This document shows positions 43,132 to 54,096 of a stretch of DNA of 64,000 nt, in pieces; position 1 is the stretch's first letter, and every line of letters begins with the position of its first letter. Both the position numbers and the translations under genes were made by a program. The stretch is from Nilaparvata lugens. Taxonomy: Eukaryota; Arthropoda; Insecta; Hemiptera; Delphacidae. A model generated the notes under the pieces. That model had not been told where the DNA came from. It was given only the letters and a program-made list of their open reading frames with translations, and ran no database searches. Where the stretch lies: positions 5,063,764 through 5,127,763 of the forward strand of contig NC_052514.1 of the NCBI RefSeq assembly GCF_014356525.2, read 5' to 3'.

Positions 43132-43220
43132 TTTTGTTGTTGTTGTTGTTCTTCTTTTTCTTCTTCTTCTTCTTCTTCTTCTTCTTCTTCTTCTTCTTCT
43201 TCTTCGTCGTCTTCTTCTTG
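43132..43220 (+). repeat. (TTC)n / (TTG)n microsatellite
   Basis: GTTGTTGTT runs into about 60 bases of TTC repeats. Poly-Leu, poly-Phe and poly-Lys frames here are artefacts. Confidence 0.95.
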
Positions 43221-43790
43221 CTAAAAATTTGTAGTAGAAAAATAATTGTAGTAGAAGTTATGATTCCAGTTAATTTAGATTTAGATTTTATCAATGGAGG
43301 CATTTTTAATTTATGAATGGGAAATCTGTGATGAGGTATGTGTGGGCCCACTTGTTAAAAAGTGGCGATAAACTATGTGACCACGTTCTAAATTCCAGAG
43401 AAGTCAGTACCTACCATAATTCTTAGCTCCTGAATTTAATTTTTTGGGGCATTTCAGTTGAATAACCTGAGACAAAATGAAGTGATGCTGATGAATAGCC
43501 TTATTATTGCTATAGGTCTCATTATGGAGCATATTTTTCATAGAGCAGATTACACAGATAAGAACTGTCACTGTGTGTTCGTACTTTCAATTCGAATGTT
43601 TCACACTATTTTCACACTGGGAAAAGTAAACATTTAATTTTCAAGTATTCATTCATTTATCTGTAATTTTTTTTACTGGGGGAATAAATTCATTTTCAAT
43701 GACATTTAGATCTGCCTTCCTAATTCATCATAAGGATGAATTCACCATATGGATGTAATAATATAGTTCATGTAACAGTGTGTTTTCCAA
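43221..43790. other. No gene recognised
   Basis: No supported feature. Confidence 0.4.
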
Positions 43791-43794
43791 CGAA

Positions 43795-43990
43795 TACACT
43801 TGTAGAAACACCTGTAATAGCATCTCGTTGGCCAGCAATAATGTCTCGCGTAATGGACGCTCTATGACGCCTAATTCAGTATCGACCAATGAGATTGCAG
43901 ATGGGCGTGACGTTCAAAGTGGCTACTGGCTTGTGATTGGTCGAAGCTGTTTGGTGAGTTTAACAACATGGTGTTCAACGTTGAACATAA
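43795..43990. promoter_or_regulatory. CCAAT-containing GC-richer patch
   Basis: TCGACCAATGAGATTGC and GTGATTGGTCGAAGC form an inverted pair of CCAAT boxes about 65 bases apart, with GGGCGTGACGTTC (a TGACGT half-site) between. The arrangement is symmetrical (GACCAAT...ATTGGTC), as in a bidirectional promoter or the ends of an old inverted element. The open frame across it has no motif. Confidence 0.25.
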
Positions 43991-44280
43991 TTGATTGAAA
44001 GTATCCAAATCAGTCCATTGCTACTCCATTGTACATAACTCATAGCACCCAGATCCTCCGTCATTTGTCTTAATTACAGTAGCCGGGGTCTCCCGCGACC
44101 CCTTTGTCAATCAACTGTACCTTCCAGAATTCGTAAGGTGAATGCATTGTGTCTTATTATGTGTCCAATCAAAGAATGTGATTTATGACACAAATATCAC
44201 AAAACAGAACATAATTTCTATAAGAAAAATCCTAACTCGAAGGCTATCAATTAACTCGAAGGCTATTAAGAATTCGTTGA
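43991..44280. other. No gene recognised
   Basis: No supported feature. A short direct repeat AACTCGAAGGCTAT(C/T)AA lies at 44235-44273. Confidence 0.4.
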
Positions 44281-44287
44281 GTATTAT

Positions 44288-44552
44288 CATAGAGAAACAA
44301 TAGCATAAGTAGATATCCCATGGTATATGACTTTTATGTCGCAACTTTTACTGTTATCTCAAGCCTATAGTCCACGTATTTCTTTCCCGCGAAGCTTTAT
44401 GACGCTGGTAGTCTCTCATTTTGTGCCGTTCATACACTCTTACCCGGTCAAAATAGTAAAAATCGACAGTAATCGGCTTGAGAAATTAGTAAAAGTTGCG
44501 ACATAAACGCCCTATACCATGGGATATCTACTTACGCTGTTGTTTCTCTATG
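44288..44552. mobile_element. MITE family D with 7-bp target duplication
   Basis: The left TIR is CATAGAGAAACAATAGCATA and continues to ATCTCAAGCC. The right TIR is the inverse, ending GCTGTTGTTTCTCTATG. Arms are about 75 bases. The element is flanked on both sides by GTATTAT (44281-44287 and 44553-44559), a seven-base (perhaps eight-base) target duplication. The length of 265 bases and lack of coding fit a hAT-like MITE, since hAT insertions duplicate eight bases. A second copy is at 57178-57440. Confidence 0.9.
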
Positions 44553-44659
44553 GTATTATTATGACCTGGTGATTAGATAAGTAACACCAAATATCTTCTC
44601 AATGAACATAATAAAATTCCATTCCGACATCAATTTTCATCTTTCGAAATTCTTCCATC

Positions 44660-44750
44660 TATAGTGAGATCCACTTGAAACTGTCAGCACACTTCATTAA
44701 TAACGCCAATCCTTTCCATTTAACCAATACTGTCAGTTTAAAATCATTCT
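44660..44750. repeat. Family C palindrome
   Basis: CTTGAAACTGTCAGCACACTT pairs loosely with CAATACTGTCAGTTTAAAAT-type sequence. It directly precedes a family B element. Confidence 0.4.
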
Positions 44751-44755
44751 CACTA

Positions 44756-45122
44756 TAGTGAGGTCCATGTTATAATGGCAGTGGAGAAAGATAAAAGAAC
44801 AGCGTTGCTGATCGTCTGTCTTGTCAATGCCTTCTATAGACGGTAGCTGATACTGGTTTATTGATTAACTGTCCATTCTCATTGAAAATAATCAATCATT
44901 TATTTTATCAAGCAGGAAATTATATTTTTCTATAATTTCATAATGAATTTTTATGATTAAGATGAAATATTTTGTTAATGAATTATCAATTCTACATTGT
45001 TAAAAGATGATCTGGCAGAGCAAAGCGAGAGAGAGATAGAGCTATCCGCTTTGTCGAATGACAGACAAGGATAGCAATACCATTGCTAATCAAACACTGC
45101 CATTATAACGTGGACCTCACTA
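44756..45122. mobile_element. TIR element family B, compact copy
   Basis: The left end is TAGTGAGGTCCATGTTATAA then TGGCAGT. The right end is the inverse ACTGCCATTATAACGTGGAC then CTCACTA. TA borders are seen, with TATATATA beyond the right end. The length of 367 bases and lack of a gene fit a Tc1/mariner-type MITE. The interior includes GACAGACAAGGATAGCAATA. Confidence 0.85.
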
Positions 45123-45531
45123 TATATATATATAGATGTATTGGATATCACATATTCATAGATATATAACTTAACCTTCCAGCAGTTGCGCTGTTGTAAA
45201 AACTACAACAGTGTCATTTCTTTTTCTGCACAAAACTATTGAATGGGGTGGTGTCAGTGAATGAGTCACCTATGCATTTCAAAACTTTCCCCCCATTACT
45301 CAACTGGGTTGCAGTATCAACCGAGCAATGGTTCAGTCTTTAGGTAACTCATTAGTCGCGACAGTGCATAAGTCGCACTGTGCATAAGATAGGGAAAGAC
45401 TATAAACGGGGACTGTAAACGAACCAATAACACAGAATAGATGGCTTTGTTTGATGTACCTTATTGGGCTATGGAATGGTACCTAATCATCCAATGTTCA
45501 TAGGCGTAAAATAATCCAAGAAGATGGAAAT
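45123..45531. other. No gene recognised
   Basis: A run of TATATATA, then single-copy-looking sequence without coding signal. Confidence 0.4.
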
Positions 45532-46322
45532 AGTATATTTCGCACCTAGAGCCGAAAATGAGACTTTTCCGGCTCGAAATCGGTTTTCAAGTCCGAGGCT
45601 GTAGGCCGAGGACTAGAAAAGATTGAGAGCCGGAAAAACATTTTTGCCCATGGTACGAACGCTATTTTTCGCCACACAGAGAAATAAACAATATATATAT
45701 ATATATACATATGAGAATAATAGTTTATTAAGCATTTCCGAAAGCAGAAGTGGAAGTTGATAGCTCTAGCAAATCTTAGGTAATCTGAATATCAGGAAAT
45801 TGTCCAAGTATTTCTATTTTTCATTCTGAATTGAGTTTATACATTTTTATTCTTCCAAATGACAATAAGATGATATTATTATAAATGTTTTAATTATTGA
45901 ATAATAAACACAAATAATAAAAAGATTTTTGATCAGCTGTGTTAGCACACTTGAAATTTGGCCAATCTGAATGTCAACGTCAACAATGCTTGTTGTCGTC
46001 GACTTCAGAATTTTAGGTTAGAAGCTCTATCCTACTCTGAAAATTGAATTTGAATAGTTTATAATTAGTATTTTATTCATGCAAATAAAATTATAGTATC
46101 TTATTGCAAAATACTTAATTCAATTCTAGAAGCATTAACTATTCCGTTTCATAAACTATTTTGTAAACACGTTCACATGAAATCAGAATCAGCTGACTTC
46201 AAGGTTATTTTACAGCCCTAGGGCCGTCAAGATTTTACTAGCCTGGTCAGAAAACAACCACTTTCGGCCTCCATATGACGCACGAAAACCAGCTCATTAA
46301 ATCCAAGTGGGGCGAAAAAGTA
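45532..46322 (+). mobile_element. Family E, full-length copy
   Basis: It runs from TATATTTCGCACCTAGAGCC to AATCCAAGTGGGGCGAAAAA. It keeps the 5' block with GAGAGCCGGAAAAACATTTT, the AT-rich middle, and the 3' block with CAGCCCTAGGGCCGTCAAG and CTTTCGGCCTCCATATGACG. There is no long frame. Length is about 790 bases. Confidence 0.8.
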
Positions 46323-46854
46323 ATTATACAATTAATTGATATGTTTTGACAGTAGAGTACATAACACTTGGAAAATTGGATGTAAAAAATACAACACGCG
46401 ACTGCTCGTGTGATTGAGTAGGGCGCGACTACCGGAAGGTTAATAGATACTCCATTAACTTGAAGTACATTTATTTATTTGTATTAATTTATTTAATCAT
46501 TCAGAAAAAAAAATACTCAGAATTACTCAACTTACAGAAAAGTACCACATGCTTATAAGCCCAAAACGGTCACAATTCTGGAATTGATGTGGACAAATTG
46601 TATATGGAGAAAAAGAACCCTGGAATGTTGAATTATCAAAATTCCTGAATAAATCATATATGACCCAATCACCAGACTGATTTGATTCTCAAATTCAATT
46701 CAAGTTATGCGATCATATAAGAGCCACCCTGGAGGGTACTAACTACTCATTACATGCCTATTATTACTTGTACTCTACTAGGAATAATTCGGTAATTCAG
46801 ATGCGGTCCTTCCTTGAGTCACAGCTTCCTCATCTTAGTTTAGTGTGAGATTCA
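46323..46854. other. No gene recognised; retroelement-tail word
   Basis: TGCTTATAAGCCCAAAACGG at about 46550 marks a dispersed retroelement-like 3' region on the minus strand (compare 10595). No protein. Confidence 0.4.
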
Positions 46855-46940
46855 TTCCAAAGCGTCAGTATTTCTCATGAATAACATCTATGCTTCCCAT
46901 TTGAATAATGCTGACCGTATGTGAATTTCATCTCAACGTG
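46855..46940. repeat. Family C palindrome
   Basis: GCGTCAGTATTTCTCATGAA, then TAACATCTATGCTTCCCATT and GAATAATGCTGACCGT, the same layout as the units at 18975-19265. Confidence 0.6.
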
Positions 46941-47007
46941 ATTGCTCCATCGTTCTTGTAATTGCATTCATTGATTTTATTGATGGCTGCATCAATAACT
47001 GGATTGA

Positions 47008-47180
47008 TGAGTGCCGGTCAGTTAACCGTTGATTAGCGGTCAGTTGACCGCTGGTTATGCAACAGTAACTAGTTTTTAGTTTGCAAGGTAATTCAGTTGT
47101 GAATCGTGCTAGAATGCAACTGAGTTTCGGAACGGGAAGGGTGGTCTAACCGGACGTTAACTGACCGGACGTTGATCGGC
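47008..47180. repeat. Cluster of GGTCAGTTRACCG palindromes
   Basis: CCGGTCAGTTAACCG, GCGGTCAGTTGACCG and, 110 bases on, CCGGACGTTAACTGACCGG. The outermost CCGGTCAGTTAAC and GTTAACTGACCGG are exact inverses, so the block may be a small TIR element of about 150 bases. Alternatively the words could be a cluster of protein-binding sites. Confidence 0.45.
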
Positions 47181-47425
47181 CGATTAAGAGATTCGAGTTT
47201 ATTTGAATCACAAATTCATAGGTGATTTGATAGACGTTTCATCGCTACATGACTAATAAATTGATGTTTGATTAGAGAAAAATTTTCTTACATAATCCAT
47301 CTATGTTGATAGGTGAAACAAATTTTTCACAAATAATTGAACGCTTAGTGAAGCTATTTTTTCAAAAAAAAAGTTTTTACACAATTTCAATCAAAGTTTT
47401 GATCCAGTTTATTTTAGTTCTGTTG
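47181..47425. other. No gene recognised
   Basis: No supported feature. Confidence 0.35.
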
Positions 47426-47429
47426 ATTA

Positions 47430-47515
47430 TGAATGAATGAGTGAGTGAGTGAGTGAGTGAGTGAGTAAGTGAGTGAATGAATCACTGTCATTTCGCTTTT
47501 GTATATAAAGGTAAA
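47430..47515 (-). mobile_element. Helitron family I, 5' terminal fragment
   Basis: A (GAGT)n tract followed by CACTGTCATTTCGCTTTTGT then ATATAAAGG is, on the minus strand, the TATATA..AAAGCGAAATG 5' end of the Helitrons at 38864 and 58048 with its adjacent tetranucleotide repeat. The rest is missing. Confidence 0.6.
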
Positions 47516-47539
47516 GAGGAAGAGTATAAGTCAAGAGAC

Positions 47540-47660
47540 ATGCGTGTTTTACTACTTTTGGATGGGTGACCACTTGTGGAGTCGACTCCTTTAAGTATTA
47601 TTTATAAGCTCGAAAGTTGCTTCCGGGGTGGTTCGGAACCCACCAGACTCTGTCAGTAAC
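47540..47660 (+). other. 5S-rRNA-like word
   Basis: ACTTTTGGATGGGTGACCAC resembles the internal control region of 5S rRNA (a GGATGGGTGACC core). A GGTTCGGAACC palindrome follows. The remaining 5S sequence is not present, so at most this is a fragment or a 5S-derived SINE head. Confidence 0.25.
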
Positions 47661-47959
47661 TCCATTCATCTCTTATCTCTTTCATCATCTCTTAAGCACA
47701 AGCCTGAAGCTTATGTTGACATCTCCCTCAGATGACGAATTTGGTTCAACTGTAGTGAGATTCAGATTATTAAGTCAGTATCTGATTTACATTGGCTTGC
47801 TATCCTTGTCTTTCATTAAACAAAGCAGATCCTTTATCCTTTTCCAACTCCGAGAATAGTTTATAGTATCATAGAAAAGATATATCTTATGAAAGATCTT
47901 ATGCTATAGCATTATGCTATCTTTTCTCTATTACAGTAAGTATTGTGAATCTTACTATA

Positions 47960-48705
47960 GACTAGTAGCTCTGTGAACAGGAGACCTCACGCAGTTTTCT
48001 CATCCACAAGTATCTGATGTCACCTGTTCTAGTTGATTCAGTTGAATCATAATATACTCTTCAAAACTGTTATTTGTTTTCTCCAAGATCAAAAACTCGC
48101 TTATGTTAATAAACTCAGTTCACTTTGAATTTGTATCCCATATGATAATAATTTATCCAGTTCCGTGATAATCTTTCCATCTGATAAAAATATTTCTCAA
48201 CTATTTTGAAATTAATTTATATCAATCTAGAATTTCTTCAGCATTATTTAGTAAATTTAATCATCCATTATTCAATTTTCAATCACCTATTAAATTGTTT
48301 TTCGAGTGTGAGAATAGGCTATTGATACTGATGGGCACGCATCATAAAGAATATTGAAACCCTACCTTATAGAAATAGACACGGCCAGACATCTGTGTAA
48401 TGCATGAAAAGAATAATTCATTTGTCAGCTGATTGATTGTGAATATTTCTATACTCTGATTATTCCTATCTTTAAAGTAGATGATATATTATAGTGATAT
48501 CAGAGTATGTACCTTTTCTTTTCATATCATCCTTAAAATGCAAAATTTCAAAAATCCTGTGATACATCGACGCGCATTAAAAAAGAAATATTCCCACCAA
48601 ATCTCATCGAATTCTACCAACACGTTTGGCCGTAATCGCGTTACATACAGACAGAAGAAAATCGAGTTGAAACATAGACCTCACTACGTTCGGTCAATCA
48701 TCCAT
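47960..48705 (-). repeat. Family A, strongly diverged copy
   Basis: It starts ACTAGTAGCTCTGTGAACAG, includes TTTTCTTTTCATATCATCCT and ends ACCTCACTACGTTCGGTCAA, the reverse order of family A. The middle is rearranged. The open frame at 48481-48777 lies in it and is not a gene. Confidence 0.55.
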
Positions 48706-49436
48706 TCCATTACCCAAGCACAAGCATTGAGCTTATGTTGGCATCACCCTCAGATGAGGGATTTTGTTCAACTATAGTGGAATTCAGGTTATAACGTCAG
48801 TATCTGATCAACATTGTTTGCTATCCTTGTCTTCCATTAAACAAAACAGATCGCTTTATATTTTCTCCGTAACTCTGATGCCCCGTTTCACCAACCTTGG
48901 TCAAGGCATTAGAACATGGTTAAAGTCTATCAGCTGGTGAAATCAGAAATAATTCGTTCCACCAACACCAGTTAAGTTTAACCACAATCAAACCAATAGT
49001 GTATAGTGTAGAGTGTATAGTGTCTAATAAGCTATAGCATAAGATACATATTTTTTTCTCTTTGATAGTATGTTTTATAAATCTTACTGAAGTTACTTAA
49101 GAATGTGATGCTTATAGTATCAACTAACGAAAGTTCATCCAGTATTCACAGCTATCATAGTATGGCAACTCTCATCTAATAACATCAGACACAAAACGCC
49201 GCTAAATACATACCGGTAACCGGTAAAAGAACCTGAAGCAGATAAAATAGCATCACAACTGCTTATAATGGTTAATACCAGTTTGTTATTCCACTCTGGG
49301 CTATCAATGTTCTTCCGGTTATAGTTCAACCACTATTAGTCCTTCCTTCCCATTTATATACTCTGTTTGATCTTTCAGATATTTTTGCTGGTAAGGCTAG
49401 CCGAATATCGATACGCTAGAGTGATAGACGTGTCAA
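48706..49436. other. No gene recognised
   Basis: A near-direct repeat of CACAAGC(C/A)T(G/T)AGCTTATGTTG(A/G)CATC, then TCCCTCAGATGA(C/G)G-like sequence, relates 47695-47800 to 48715-48830, another dispersed unit. No coding evidence. Confidence 0.4.
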
Positions 49437-49472
49437 TCCTATTATATTAAGCGACCAATTTCTGTATTTTTA

Positions 49473-50222
49473 CTTTCCTTGCCCTATTACCATAGGTGTG
49501 TCTGTGAACACGATAACTCCATTCCTAATTAACCGATTGACTTGAAATTTTAAACTTAAGGTCCTTATACCATGAGGATCCGACAATAAGAAATTCAATA
49601 AAAATCAATTCAAAATGGCGGATAATGGCTAAAAAAACATGTTTTTCACGGTTTTCTCGAGAACGGCTCTAACGATTTTCTTCAATTTTACCCTATATAG
49701 CTATTTATAAGCCCTATAATTATATGTCATGAGTCTCATTTCTGGGAAAATTGCAGGAACTCCGTAATATTTCTGAGAAGAATGAATTTTGTTGAATTTC
49801 TATCACGATTTTCTAAAAAATGACTTGACCGATTTTTTCAAATTCATACCCTGTATAGTTTTATATAATCAGTTCTATTAACTGGCATGAGTCTCCCCCC
49901 TGAGAAATTAACAGGGGGTCCACCCCATCCTTGAGAAATTTACTTTGTAACCTCCTTCTCGTGCTTGAGGAAGGTAGGTAGAGCAGTTTATTCAAAAGAA
50001 CACATGTCGATATTTTATTTGTAGAACAGCTGTTTTGACAACTTTTTAAAAATTTCATAATTCAAACAAAGGAAAATGTACTCTGAACACAAGCACAATA
50101 GTATAATCGTAGTTTTAATTATTTAGCTGCCAATCGGCATAATGTTATTCCCTAAATTATCCTCGTTAATGAGGCTTATAGATCAATGAACAAGGAAAGT
50201 TGTGTGAGTGTACCACACCAGA
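49473..50222 (-). mobile_element. Family G copy lacking the GT array
   Basis: TACTTTCCTTGCCCTATTAC leads straight to GTGTGTCTGTGAACACGATA, so the GT array and its left flank are deleted. It then follows the family order (AAGGTCCTTATACCATGAGG, CTCGAGAACGGCTCTAACGA) to GTGTGAGTGTACCACACCAG. More diverged than the other copies. Confidence 0.65.
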
Positions 50223-50569
50223 TTTCTATATTTGGTTATTTATATTTATATCTGGTTATTTATGTTCAACGGATCTAGAAAACGTCTCTAACGATGTCCA
50301 CGGAATTTGAAACATAGTAGGTTTATGATATAGACATTCGATTGCACTAGGTCTCATCCTTGGGAAAACTCGATGAACGACATTGAAAGGATAATTCATC
50401 CTTGGCTGAAACAGCTGTAGATAGTAAAAAAGTGAGTGAGCCAGTGAGTAGTCTATGTGAAAAATTAAAATATCGGATCCTCGAAATTCATAAGATGACA
50501 TATAGCCAGCTGTGAAATATGAACACGATCATTTTAGAGAATTGTGTTCTGTTTATCAATAAATAAAAA

Positions 50570-51210
50570 TCTGGTGTGGCGCACTCACACAACTTTCCTT
50601 GCCGTTATGAAAATTGATCACCTGACGCTGGTGTTCCCGCGCATCTCAAGTATACTATTCAAAGATTTGAGCCAGCTGGTGACAGGGCAATAACGCTGGA
50701 GACACACATGAGGTCTGCTATCTCTTCATAGTGAATGATTTAATAGAATCAACAATAATTGGCAATTGAATAATCACATTTTCTCGAATTTAAAGCTCAT
50801 TTTCAATTTTAGGTGAAAATGTTACTGAACATTAATTGTAGAGATTTTCATGCTCAATCTACTCCACTCCGTTTCAATTGTATCTGAAGCCTGATAATTG
50901 AGAATCTATCTGCATTGATGAGGCGAAGCTCCTGAAATTTTTACAGATATGGGACTAGTGGCAGTTGATAGAGCTTATTGATGACTATTTTAGGTATGAA
51001 TTTGATCAAAATCGTTGGAGCCGTTTCCGAGAAAGTCACGAAAAACCCTGTTTTTGACAACATTTTCGCCATTTTAGCCACCATCTTGAATTGCATTTGA
51101 TCGAAATTGTTCGTGTCGGATCCTTATAGTGAAAGGACCTTAAGTTCCAGATTTCAAGTCATTCCGTTAATTGGGAGATGAGATATCGTGTACACAGACG
51201 CACATACACT

Positions 51211-51246
<36 letters not shown>

Positions 51247-51299
51247 ACACACACACACACACAACACACACACACACCACACACACACCACACACACCA

Positions 51300-51338
<39 letters not shown>

Positions 51339-51470
51339 GACCAATACCCAAAAACCACTTTTTTGGACTCAGGGGACCTTGAAACGTATAGAAATTTACA
51401 AATTGGGGTACCTTAATTTTTTTCGGAAAGCAATACTTTCCTTACCTATGGTCATAGGGCAAAGAAAGTA
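50570..51470 (+). mobile_element. Family G copy, (CA)n array
   Basis: It runs from TCTGGTGTGGCGCACTCACA to CATAGGGCAAAGAAAGTA, the reverse orientation of the 37633 and 53080 copies. It carries a (CA)n array at 51215-51335 with interspersed CACCACAC units. Confidence 0.75.
51213..51336 (+). repeat. (CA)n microsatellite in family G
   Basis: About 120 bases of CA with CACCAC interruptions. The His/Thr frames are artefacts. Confidence 0.95.
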
Positions 51471-51652
51471 AAAATAACGAGTGAAGCTCGGTGCCCCGAT
51501 ATTATCATATGATCATATCATGATGTTCACATTGAGACAATGCTAGCACATAGCACACAAAGCTATGGTATTAATTTATTCATCTAGCAGACTTGCGTCA
51601 CGTCTCATTCAAGTCTAATCTATTTCACTATCTATGACAAACTGCAAGTTGA

Positions 51653-52243
51653 TCCTATACTATTAAACGAGCAATTTCTGTTTACATGTTTAGATGTTTA
51701 TATATCTGTATGTGACCGGATCTCGAAAACTGCTCTAACGATTCTCACGAAATTTGGATGAAAGTAGGTTTATGATATATAAAAATTCGATTGCACTAAG
51801 TCTCGAGCCTGGGATAACTCGCTGAAGGACATTGAAAGGATGAATACGTCCTTGTAAAAACAGCTGGAAATTTTGTCGTCTGATGATGATGGAAGTGAGT
51901 GAGCGAGTGCATGTGTGTGGAACTGAGACGAAATTATGACTCAGCTGTTGAACTTTTGTAATCATTCAATCAGTGCCGGTTGTACAAGAGCCGGTTAAAT
52001 TTTAATCCCGATTAATTCCAGTAGAACCAATCTGATAAGCTATCTTTTTGAAATGGTCTTCTCTGATTTGGATTAAAATTTAACATGCTTTTGTGAGAGA
52101 AATTTGTGCATTCCTATGGGAATTAATCCACTGTGATTAGATAGAACCTCCCTGTATGGACTATGAATGTATTATAATTTCCTATTTCGTAACAAATTTT
52201 ATATGCTTTTGTACTCCAGAGCGGAGCTCGGTGCCCCGATATT
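51653..52243 (+). mobile_element. Rolling-circle-like element family H, copy 4
   Basis: It runs from A|TCCTATACTATTAAACGAG to GCGGAGCTCGGTGCCCCGAT then ATT. It contains TCTCGAAAACTGCTCTAACG, TAGGTTTATGATATATAAAA and the AGTGCCGGTTGTACAAGAGC inverted block. This is the most complete uninterrupted copy. Confidence 0.7.
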
Positions 52244-53075
52244 AATAATTTAATCTCATAATTTTCTAATACGATATCTCGTCTCACCTGGAACAATTGC
52301 GTCACGTCTTAATTTGCAACAAGTCCAAGGTCTCTTTGGTAGGCTATCAATTTTCCCCTTGAAATTTTGAAAATTGAGGATTTTGAAACAGAAAGGATGA
52401 GGAAGAAGTGGAACTGGAAGGAGAAAAGGGACAGAAGGAGGAGAAGATGGTGGAGGAAGAGTGAGAAAATTTTGAGAGGCGTGGGTGGGACAGTATTTCT
52501 CTAGAATCGGCAGAAATAAATAGTCACTGATTTAGAACGTATTATGAATAGCAAGTAGTCAGATATGACCCAGGGCATACACTGACCCCCTTTCTATTTC
52601 CTTCCTGTATCTATCTGCTTTCCTCCATCGCATTCCAATTTATTTCGACTCCACATTCAGTTTTCTTAGCTGTCTCCCACATTTTTTTTTTAATGGAGTA
52701 CCTTATACCTTATATAAGGTGAAATGGAGTGAATTCATGAATCAGGTGGGATGGTGGAGCAGCAATATAGGTCAATTATAATATCACGTATTTCCATCAT
52801 GATATTTGGTTTTTTCTATATTATACTCCTCCTTTTCCTACTCCTCCTCCTCCGACTCATCCCTCACCCCTTCGTCCTCCTTCATTACCTCCTCCTCATC
52901 CTTCTTTTTCTCCTACGTCTTCTTATTTTTCCTTCCTCATATTCTCCCTGTTCGTACTATTTACACTTGTTTCCTCCTTTGCTCATTCCCAATGAGCCCC
53001 TCTATATTAAAGCTTCAATGTATCTATTTCTTATTTAATTCATAGGTGATTAAATCATATAATATTATAACCCAT
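52244..53075. repeat. Purine-rich and pyrimidine-rich patches; no gene recognised
   Basis: GGAAGGAGAAAAGGGAC-type purines lie at 52395-52470. CCTCCTCCTCC-type pyrimidines lie at 52825-52935 and yield Leu/Ser-rich frames that I reject. TATACCTTATATAAGGT at 52705-52721 is a small palindrome. Confidence 0.5.
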
Positions 53076-53079
53076 AATT

Positions 53080-53209
53080 ACTTTCCTTGCCCTATTACCA
53101 TAGGTAAGGAAAGTATTGCTTTCCAAAAAAATTAAGGTGCCCCAATTTGTAAATTTCTATACGTTTCAAGTTCCCCTGAGTCCAAAGAAGTGGTTTTTGG
53201 GTGTTGGTC

Positions 53210-53286
<77 letters not shown>

Positions 53287-53314
53287 GTGTGTGTGTGTGT
53301 GTGTGTGTGTGTTT

Positions 53315-53357
<43 letters not shown>

Positions 53358-54025
53358 AGTGTATGTGCTTCTGTGTACACGATATCTCATTTCCCAATTA
53401 ACGGAATGACTTGAAATTCGGAGCTTGAGGTCCTTACAATATAAGGATCCGACACGAACAATTTCGATCAAATTCAATTAAAGATGGCGGCTAAAAAGGC
53501 AAAAATGTTGTCAAAAACAGGGTTTTTCGCGATTTTCTTGAAAACGACTCCAAAGATTTTGATCAAATTCATACCTAAATTAGTCATTGATAAGCTCTAT
53601 CAACTGTCATATGTCCCATATCTGTAGAAATATCAGGAGCGCCGCCTCATCTATGCAAAGTTTGATTTTAGATTCCCAATTATCAGGCTTCAGATACAAT
53701 TCAAACAAAAAATTTTTAGTGCAAAAGATTGAGCATGGAGATTTCTACAATTGATGTTCAGTAACATTTTCACCTGAAATTGAAAATAAGCTCGGAATTC
53801 GAGAAAATGCGATTATTTCAATTGCAAACTGTTGACAACTGTTGATTTTATTAAATCATTCACTATGAAGAGATAGCAGTCCTCGTGTGTTTCCAGTGTT
53901 ATTGTCCTGTCACCAGCTGGCTCAGATCTTTGAATAGTAGTAGACTTGTGATGCACGGGAACACTAGCGTCAGGTGATCAATTCTCATAACGGCAAGGAA
54001 AGTTGTGTGAGTGCGCTACACCAGA
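53080..54025 (-). mobile_element. Family G copy with long (GT)n array
   Basis: It runs from TACTTTCCTTGCCCTATTAC to AGTGCGCTACACCAGA and has all family blocks, including CAAGTTCCCCTGAGTCCAAA, ATCTCATTTCCCAATTAACG and ACCAGCTGGCTCAGATCTTT. The GT array spans 53213-53355. Confidence 0.75.
53213..53356 (+). repeat. (GT)n microsatellite in family G
   Basis: About 140 bases of GT with a few GGTG and TTGT interruptions, the longest of the three arrays in this family. Confidence 0.95.
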
Positions 54026-54096
54026 TTTTATTTATATCGTAAACCGCAACAAATACGCCTAAAAATATGACTTGTTTATTTTGTACTATTGGACTA

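Larger units (their letters stand above)
49437..51503 (+). mobile_element. Composite: family H element with two nested family G elements
   Basis: It starts A|TCCTATTATATTAAGCG (H 5' end) and ends GTGAAGCTCGGTGCCCCGAT then ATT (H 3' hairpin end). H is interrupted at CTGTATTTTTA by a forward family G copy (49473-50222) and, after an H middle part with TAGAAAACGTCTCTAACGAT, by a second, inverted G copy (50570-51470), after which H resumes as AAAATAACGAGTGAAG. No genes. Confidence 0.65.

Noticed and set aside
48481..48777. 98-residue plus-strand frame
   Set aside because: Lies within a diverged antisense family A copy.
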